From assembly GCA_003663565.1 (NCBI GenBank), contig QMTT01000007.1, positions 1 to 9,683 of the forward strand: a DNA stretch of 9,683 nt. The letters run 5' to 3'. Below, piece after piece: positions 6,581 to 9,683 of the stretch. Made by a program: the position numbers and the translations under genes. The notes below the pieces were generated by a model. It had not been told where the DNA came from and did not search any database. It saw nothing but the letters and a program-made list of their open reading frames with translations. This DNA is from Thermoplasmata archaeon (GTDB taxonomy: Archaea; Thermoplasmatota; B47-G6; B47-G6B; 47-G6). Each line of letters opens with the position of its first letter. Within the stretch, counting starts at the first letter, position 1.

Positions 6581-7474
6581 TCAAACAAAGTGTCCCATTT
6601 TTCTAGCAAGCTCGTATAGTCTTTTAATGCGGTCTTCAGTAGGTGGGTGCGTCGAAAACAGCGTTACAAGCGATCCCTTCCTGAAAGGATTCACAATGAA
6701 GAGATGAGATGTGGCAGGATTCCCATAGTTCAGAGGTTTTATTCTCACATAATTTTCTATCTTTTCGAGAGCTCTAGCAAGGGATATAGGATCTCTAATA
6801 GCTGTTGCTCCTCTGTAGTCTGCTTCATACTCTCTAGTCCTAGAAATTGCTAGATGTATTAGCATAGCGGCTATTGGGACTGTTATTGCTGCTATTATTG
6901 CAAGTAGGAAGTACACAGCACCCCCCTCGTCGCGACTTCTCGATAACGACTTGAATATCGATGACCAATATAGTATCCTAGCAATGTACGCTATAGCCGA
7001 GGCAACAGTGGCCGATATTGTCATGATAAGCGTATCCCTGTTTTTAATATGAGCGAGCTCATGAGCGATTACTCCCCTTAATTCACGCCTGTCAAGAACT
7101 CTAAGAAGGCCTTTAGTCACAGCCACAACAGCATTCCTTGGATTCCTACCCGTAGCAAACGCGTTAGGGATATCTGTTGGTATTATAGCTACTTTAGGTG
7201 CTGGTAATCCCATGTAGCCTGCTACTTCTTCTACTATGGAATATAGCTCCGGTGCTTCGCTCCTGTCAACAATCTTCGCTCTATAACTCCATAATACAAT
7301 TTTATCGCTGAAAAGGTATGCAGTGAAGTTGAACATGAACGCTATTATAAAGAACATCAAGAGCGTTGCCGTTATATCTGCATTGAATATATAAGCTAAA
7401 AGAGCGCCGACTGCTTGAAATAGTAGGAATATTGCTACAAATAAGATTATAGTCCTCACCGTGTTCCTTATCAT
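6581..7474 (-). CDS. htpX: M48-family membrane zinc metalloprotease HtpX
   Basis: Membrane-embedded zinc endopeptidase with its active site on the cytosolic side, which degrades misfolded membrane proteins. It has 297 aa from the ATG at 7474. That start is chosen because GGTGAT (7481-7486) lies six bases upstream; the TTG at 7492 would add six residues but has no ribosome site. Two N-terminal hydrophobic helices (about 5-30 and 36-55) precede the protease domain. The zinc site is HELAH (138-142) plus E215 of the ExxxD motif in REYEAD (E215, D219). Two more hydrophobic stretches lie between the two parts (about 152-170 and 187-207). The C-terminal STHPPTEDRI segment is typical of HtpX. It sits 69 bases after the archaeosortase gene and ends convergent to the lipid synthase gene with a 2-base gap. 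Confidence 0.92.
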   Translation of the reverse strand: MIRNTVRTIILFVAIFLLFQAVGALLAYIFNADITATLLMFFIIAFMFNFTAYLFSDKIVLWSYRAKIVDRSEAPELYSIVEEVAGYMGLPAPKVAIIPTDIPNAFATGRNPRNAVVAVTKGLLRVLDRRELRGVIAHELAHIKNRDTLIMTISATVASAIAYIARILYWSSIFKSLSRSRDEGGAVYFLLAIIAAITVPIAAMLIHLAISRTREYEADYRGATAIRDPISLARALEKIENYVRIKPLNYGNPATSHLFIVNPFRKGSLVTLFSTHPPTEDRIKRLYELARKMGHFV

Positions 7475-7480
7475 CCTCTT

Positions 7481-7486
7481 ATCACC
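7481..7486 (-). promoter_or_regulatory. ribosome binding site that decides the htpX start
   Basis: GGTGAT on the minus strand lies six bases before the ATG at 7474. It overlaps the codons that would be read from the TTG at 7492, which argues against that longer start. Confidence 0.55.
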
Positions 7487-7543
7487 ATTCAAAAAGCTAA
7501 ATGCATTATATTAATAATCATTTTGGTACAAACAGTGGTGTCC

Positions 7544-8314
7544 CTAAAGGATTTTAGACATTCGGAATATTTTTCTTGAAAGTTCTTTAAACTTATGCGT
7601 TAGTTCCTCACATGATACAAGAACGTAATAAAATATTATCATAATCACCACTATTGAAAATCCCTTCATTAATATTGTATGAACAAGATAATAATCCCAA
7701 CTAAGCCTTTCCACAAGTAGTATTATCAGCGCCCCTCTCATTATGTTTAGGACATAAATAAGCCCCGCGATGTAAACTGCTCTCTTTAGACATACACGAC
7801 TATGCGTTGCCATTAAAGGAGATACAACTATTGCTATGCTTTGAATGCCTGTACAAGCAAAAGTAAAGTAATAAACGTTTTTTATTCCTTTTATGAACAC
7901 TTTTGAGTTAGCTAAGCCAATGTACAAATTATCTTCAAAAAAGAGCTTCGTTAGAAGATAAGTAAAATATGCAGTGCCATAGGTGATCATGTGAGTGTAA
8001 TTATCCATGATCTTTAATGGAAAATAGAGAAGTACCATTATAGAGATCATCTGAGGAACAAAACCCCAGAGCAATATCTCTTTTCTAAAAATAATTAAAT
8101 AAAACGCAAAGAAGAGCACCATAAGTAATATCATAACATTCCCATAGTCCCTTTCTCTGAACTCATGAACGCAAGTTGCTATAGCCCATAATATGAGAAT
8201 AAGATATCCTAAAAATATAGTTCTTTTCGATCTTTGCGTTTTTCCCCAAAAATATTTACTTAAAAAATACGCAAATGGGAAGAGGATAGGAAAAAAGTCA
8301 AGTAGCAAGTGCAT
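7544..8314 (-). CDS. archaeosortase/exosortase-like membrane transpeptidase
   Basis: Predicted polytopic membrane protein of 256 aa with seven to eight hydrophobic segments. The three residues that define the exosortase/archaeosortase family occur in order at membrane boundaries: C154 in ACTGIQS (153-159), R193 in NIMRG (190-194) and H212 in LVHTIL (210-215). In characterised members the Cys cleaves substrates near a C-terminal sorting signal and attaches the protein to a lipid. Which subfamily this is, and its substrates, cannot be told; no protein with a C-terminal PGF-like sorting tail is in the window. The ATG at 8314 is 2 bases after the SPFH stop, so it is probably translated from the same mRNA; a GGGAG-type site lies somewhat far upstream. 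Base composition is distinctly AT-rich: 71 G+C in four sampled 60-base lines, about 30 percent. Confidence 0.72.
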   Translation of the reverse strand: MHLLLDFFPILFPFAYFLSKYFWGKTQRSKRTIFLGYLILILWAIATCVHEFRERDYGNVMILLMVLFFAFYLIIFRKEILLWGFVPQMISIMVLLYFPLKIMDNYTHMITYGTAYFTYLLTKLFFEDNLYIGLANSKVFIKGIKNVYYFTFACTGIQSIAIVVSPLMATHSRVCLKRAVYIAGLIYVLNIMRGALIILLVERLSWDYYLVHTILMKGFSIVVIMIIFYYVLVSCEELTHKFKELSRKIFRMSKIL

Positions 8315-8316
8315 AC

Positions 8317-9423
8317 TTATTCTTTCTCCCTCTTCAATGTGCTCTTAGAGAGTAAGCCCTTAACCTCTTCCTTTATCTTTGCTTCTTCCTCTTCAGCATA
8401 AGTTGCTCTTTTCCTTAACTCTGATTCGAGCTCCTCAGGACTTGGAATCTTTCCTAGGATCTCATCAATCTTACCTACTTTCTTCTCCAGCTCTTCTATG
8501 CTAAGCTCTTGTACAGCTGGTACCTCTTTAGTCTTTGATACATACCTTGCAAAGCTTTCTATGAGAGAACTTATCTCAAACGGCAATACTATCTTCGTTG
8601 CTGGAGTTGATCCAAGCTTAACAAGAGTGTCAAGAGCCTTTATGGAAATCGCTTTCCTGTCAAGTGTTGCTGCTCCCATAGCAAGTAGTCTCAGAGCTTG
8701 AGCCTCACCCTGAGCTTCAAGTATACGTGCGAGTCTCTTACCTTCTGCCTCAAGGATAAGTGCTTGTCTTACACCCTCTGCTTGAAGGATCCTAGACATT
8801 TTCTCTCCTTCTGCTACGAGAATCTTAGAACGACGCTCTCCATCAGCCTTCAATATTGCAGCTCTTCTTTCTCTTTCAGCAGCTGTCTGTTCTTCCATTG
8901 CTTTCTTGACAGTTGGTGCTGGCTCCACTTCACGTATCTCTACAGCTTCTACTCTAACTCCCCACTTGTCAGTAGCCTCGTCCAATATGTCCCTTAGTTT
9001 TGCGTTTATTGCTTCTCTATTATATAATATCTCGTCAAGTTCCATGTCTCCTATGACAGATCTTAACGTTGTTTGTGCTAGAGCAACTGTTGCAAGCTTA
9101 AAGTTCGAGACCTCGAAGTACGCCTTTTCAGGATCAACTACTCTGATATAAATAATCGCATCTACTGTTACAGGAGAGTTGTCTTTTGTTATAACCTCCT
9201 GACGAGGTACATCTAAGACCTGCGTTCTAAGATCAATTTTCACAACTTGGGACACAAGTGGATAGACCCAGTTCAAACCAGGATTGAGTTTACCTTTGTA
9301 TTTACCAAGTACGATCCACAATCCTTGCTCGTACGGCTGTATAATTCTTATACCACTTGCGAGCAACGCGACAATTACTAGTATTATAAAGACCGTAAGG
9401 ACGAGCATTCCTATCGCTGGCAA
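8317..9423 (-). CDS. SPFH/band-7 (stomatin/prohibitin-like) membrane protein
   Basis: Stomatin-type scaffold protein of 368 aa that oligomerises on the membrane and commonly regulates membrane proteases. One N-terminal hydrophobic anchor (about 6-24) is followed by the band-7 domain (about 25-180), with YEQGLWIVLGKYKGKLNPGL (31-50), DVPRQEVITKDN (71-82) and the WGVRVEAVEI strand (154-163). An Ala/Glu-rich helical stretch then contains five 11-residue repeats of the ILxAEGxxxxx type (190-244). A charged coiled-coil-like tail follows (300-368). The start is TTG at 9423: GGAGGG (9431-9436) is seven bases upstream and the codon just before TTG is a stop. The ATG at 9408 is too far from that site. 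No NfeD gene, the usual partner, is next to it; the archaeosortase gene follows after 2 bases. Confidence 0.9.
   Translation of the reverse strand: MPAIGMLVLTVFIILVIVALLASGIRIIQPYEQGLWIVLGKYKGKLNPGLNWVYPLVSQVVKIDLRTQVLDVPRQEVITKDNSPVTVDAIIYIRVVDPEKAYFEVSNFKLATVALAQTTLRSVIGDMELDEILYNREAINAKLRDILDEATDKWGVRVEAVEIREVEPAPTVKKAMEEQTAAERERRAAILKADGERRSKILVAEGEKMSRILQAEGVRQALILEAEGKRLARILEAQGEAQALRLLAMGAATLDRKAISIKALDTLVKLGSTPATKIVLPFEISSLIESFARYVSKTKEVPAVQELSIEELEKKVGKIDEILGKIPSPEELESELRKRATYAEEEEAKIKEEVKGLLSKSTLKREKE
8692..8856 (-). repeat. five tandem 11-residue coding repeats in the SPFH protein
   Basis: Residues 190-244 read as ILKADGERRSK, ILVAEGEKMSR, ILQAEGVRQAL, ILEAEGKRLAR and ILEAQGEAQAL. 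The hydrophobic I-L pair and the A-(D/E/Q)-G core recur exactly every 11 residues, as expected for a right-handed or straight coiled-coil arm of stomatin-like proteins. Confidence 0.8.
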
Positions 9424-9683
9424 TTACTATCCCTCCGTAGACTGCGGTTGCCCGTGCTTTGTATTTGGGATGTTTCGGAAACTATGAGCACGGGTTTTCC
9501 GTTCTGGTTAGCCGTAACTTGTGTAACGGCTAACCTTCCCTCCTCAGGTTTCATTGGAGGGCTTTTGGGGGGAACGGTGACTCCCCACATCTTCAGGCTC
9601 TTAAGCGGTCTCCATTCGGGCTTAGAACCCCACATATTGGGGACCGCCACATTATAATGAGAATTATCCCCAGCAATATTTAA
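9411..9683 (-). CDS. tnpB: C-terminal tail of TnpB-like protein (IS200/IS605 OrfB), truncated by window edge
   Basis: TnpB is an RNA-guided nuclease of IS200/IS605-type elements. The frame is open from the right edge of the window to a TAG at 9411-9413, about 90 codons, with no internal start needed. It begins LNIAGDNSHYN, which fits the stretch just after the third RuvC aspartate of TnpB (DRDxNAxLNIA), and continues with MWGVTVPPKSPPMKPEEGR, a type of Pro-rich tail I recall from archaeal TnpB proteins. The catalytic domain and zinc finger would lie outside the window. Composition is 112 G+C in 210 bases (9441-9650), about 53 percent against roughly 40 percent in the aIF2 beta operon. The frame overlaps the SPFH start by 13 bases in another phase. 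The call rests on remembered family features; intactness cannot be judged. Confidence 0.55.
   Translation of the reverse strand, partial: LNIAGDNSHYNVAVPNMWGSKPEWRPLKSLKMWGVTVPPKSPPMKPEEGRLAVTQVTANQNGKPVLIVSETSQIQSTGNRSLRRDSNCQR
9431..9436 (-). promoter_or_regulatory. ribosome binding site that decides the SPFH start
   Basis: GGAGGG on the minus strand, seven bases before the TTG at 9423. It lies inside the 3' end of the TnpB-like frame, so the SPFH ribosome site is at or within the end of the mobile element. Confidence 0.7.
9440..9647 (-). ncRNA. putative omega RNA (reRNA) scaffold overlapping the tnpB 3' end
   Basis: In TnpB elements the guide RNA is transcribed across the tnpB 3' end and the right end, with the guide immediately beyond. 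Five inverted repeats fill this stretch. Stems: 9605-9610 with 9642-9647 (6 bp), enclosing 9628-9632 with 9638-9642, which share base 9642; 9569-9573 with 9582-9586; 9538-9543 with 9556-9561; 9506-9515 with 9526-9535 (perfect 10 bp); and 9451-9458 with 9487-9494 (8 bp) around a small GTTT/AAAC hairpin (9472-9482). Such density inside a coding frame points to selected RNA structure. The 5' end and the exact right boundary are not determined; the guide would then come from the bases leading into the SPFH gene. Confidence 0.48.

Noticed and set aside
7495..7543. TTAATATA on the minus strand (7507-7514) as an htpX promoter.
   Set aside because: A start about 26 bases beyond it would fall on the ribosome site and leave a leader of only about ten bases; the spacer is AT-rich anyway, so I did not call it.
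8698..8997. 99-codon + strand frame opposite the SPFH gene, rich in Ser, Cys and Leu.
   Set aside because: It is the complement of the Ala/Glu repeat region; composition is dictated by the sense-strand codons.
9448..9657. 69-codon + strand frame opposite the TnpB tail.
   Set aside because: The minus-strand frame is open to the window edge and matches a TnpB C-terminus in style; the + frame has no upstream ribosome site and is palindrome-driven.
1..9683. CRISPR array or direct-repeat cluster.
   Set aside because: No regularly spaced direct repeats with unique spacers are visible on either strand.

Overview
The window is archaeal. The evidence is a translation factor aIF2 beta, an AK6/Fap7-type kinase, a CDP-alcohol phosphotransferase of the archaeal lipid type, an archaeosortase-like protein, Shine-Dalgarno sites of the GAGGTGAT type, frequent non-ATG starts, a TATA-like promoter and a poly-T terminator. 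Heavy use of AGA/AGG and ATA codons and the gene mix suggest a thermophile, perhaps of the Thermoproteota/TACK side, but I cannot name a species.

Layout from left to right. (1) 1-816 (+): 3' part of a D-3-phosphoglycerate dehydrogenase gene whose start lies outside the window. (2) 817-911: short convergent spacer with a pyrimidine-rich tract and a GC-rich hairpin that resembles the right end of an IS200/IS605 (TnpB) element. (3) 912-4591 (-): a type IV filament motor cassette, read ATPase then two TadC/TadB-like membrane platform proteins. The ATPase plus two platform proteins is the Tad/Epd-like layout; no pilin or prepilin peptidase is present here. (4) 4592-4798: divergent promoter region. 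(5) 4799-6578 (+): a tight operon of aIF2 beta with a fused TRAM domain, an AK6/Fap7-like nucleotide kinase and a membrane CDP-alcohol phosphatidyltransferase (probably archaetidylinositol phosphate synthase). The three genes overlap by 4 and 10 bases. (6) 6581-9423 (-): three membrane-proteostasis-type genes, read SPFH/stomatin, archaeosortase-like protein, HtpX metalloprotease. SPFH and the archaeosortase are separated by only 2 bases. (7) 9411-9683 (-): the C-terminal tail of a TnpB-like protein running in from beyond the window, in a GC-richer stretch packed with nested inverted repeats. I interpret this as the 3' end of a TnpB element together with its overlapping guide-RNA scaffold (omega RNA/reRNA). 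It abuts and slightly overlaps the SPFH start.

The strongest candidate for something new is at the right edge. A TnpB/omega-RNA module ends at the start of the SPFH gene, so that gene's ribosome binding site lies at the element boundary. Also of note are the SPFH-archaeosortase-HtpX neighbourhood and the TRAM-fused aIF2 beta. All database-dependent statements are from memory of families; no search was run.
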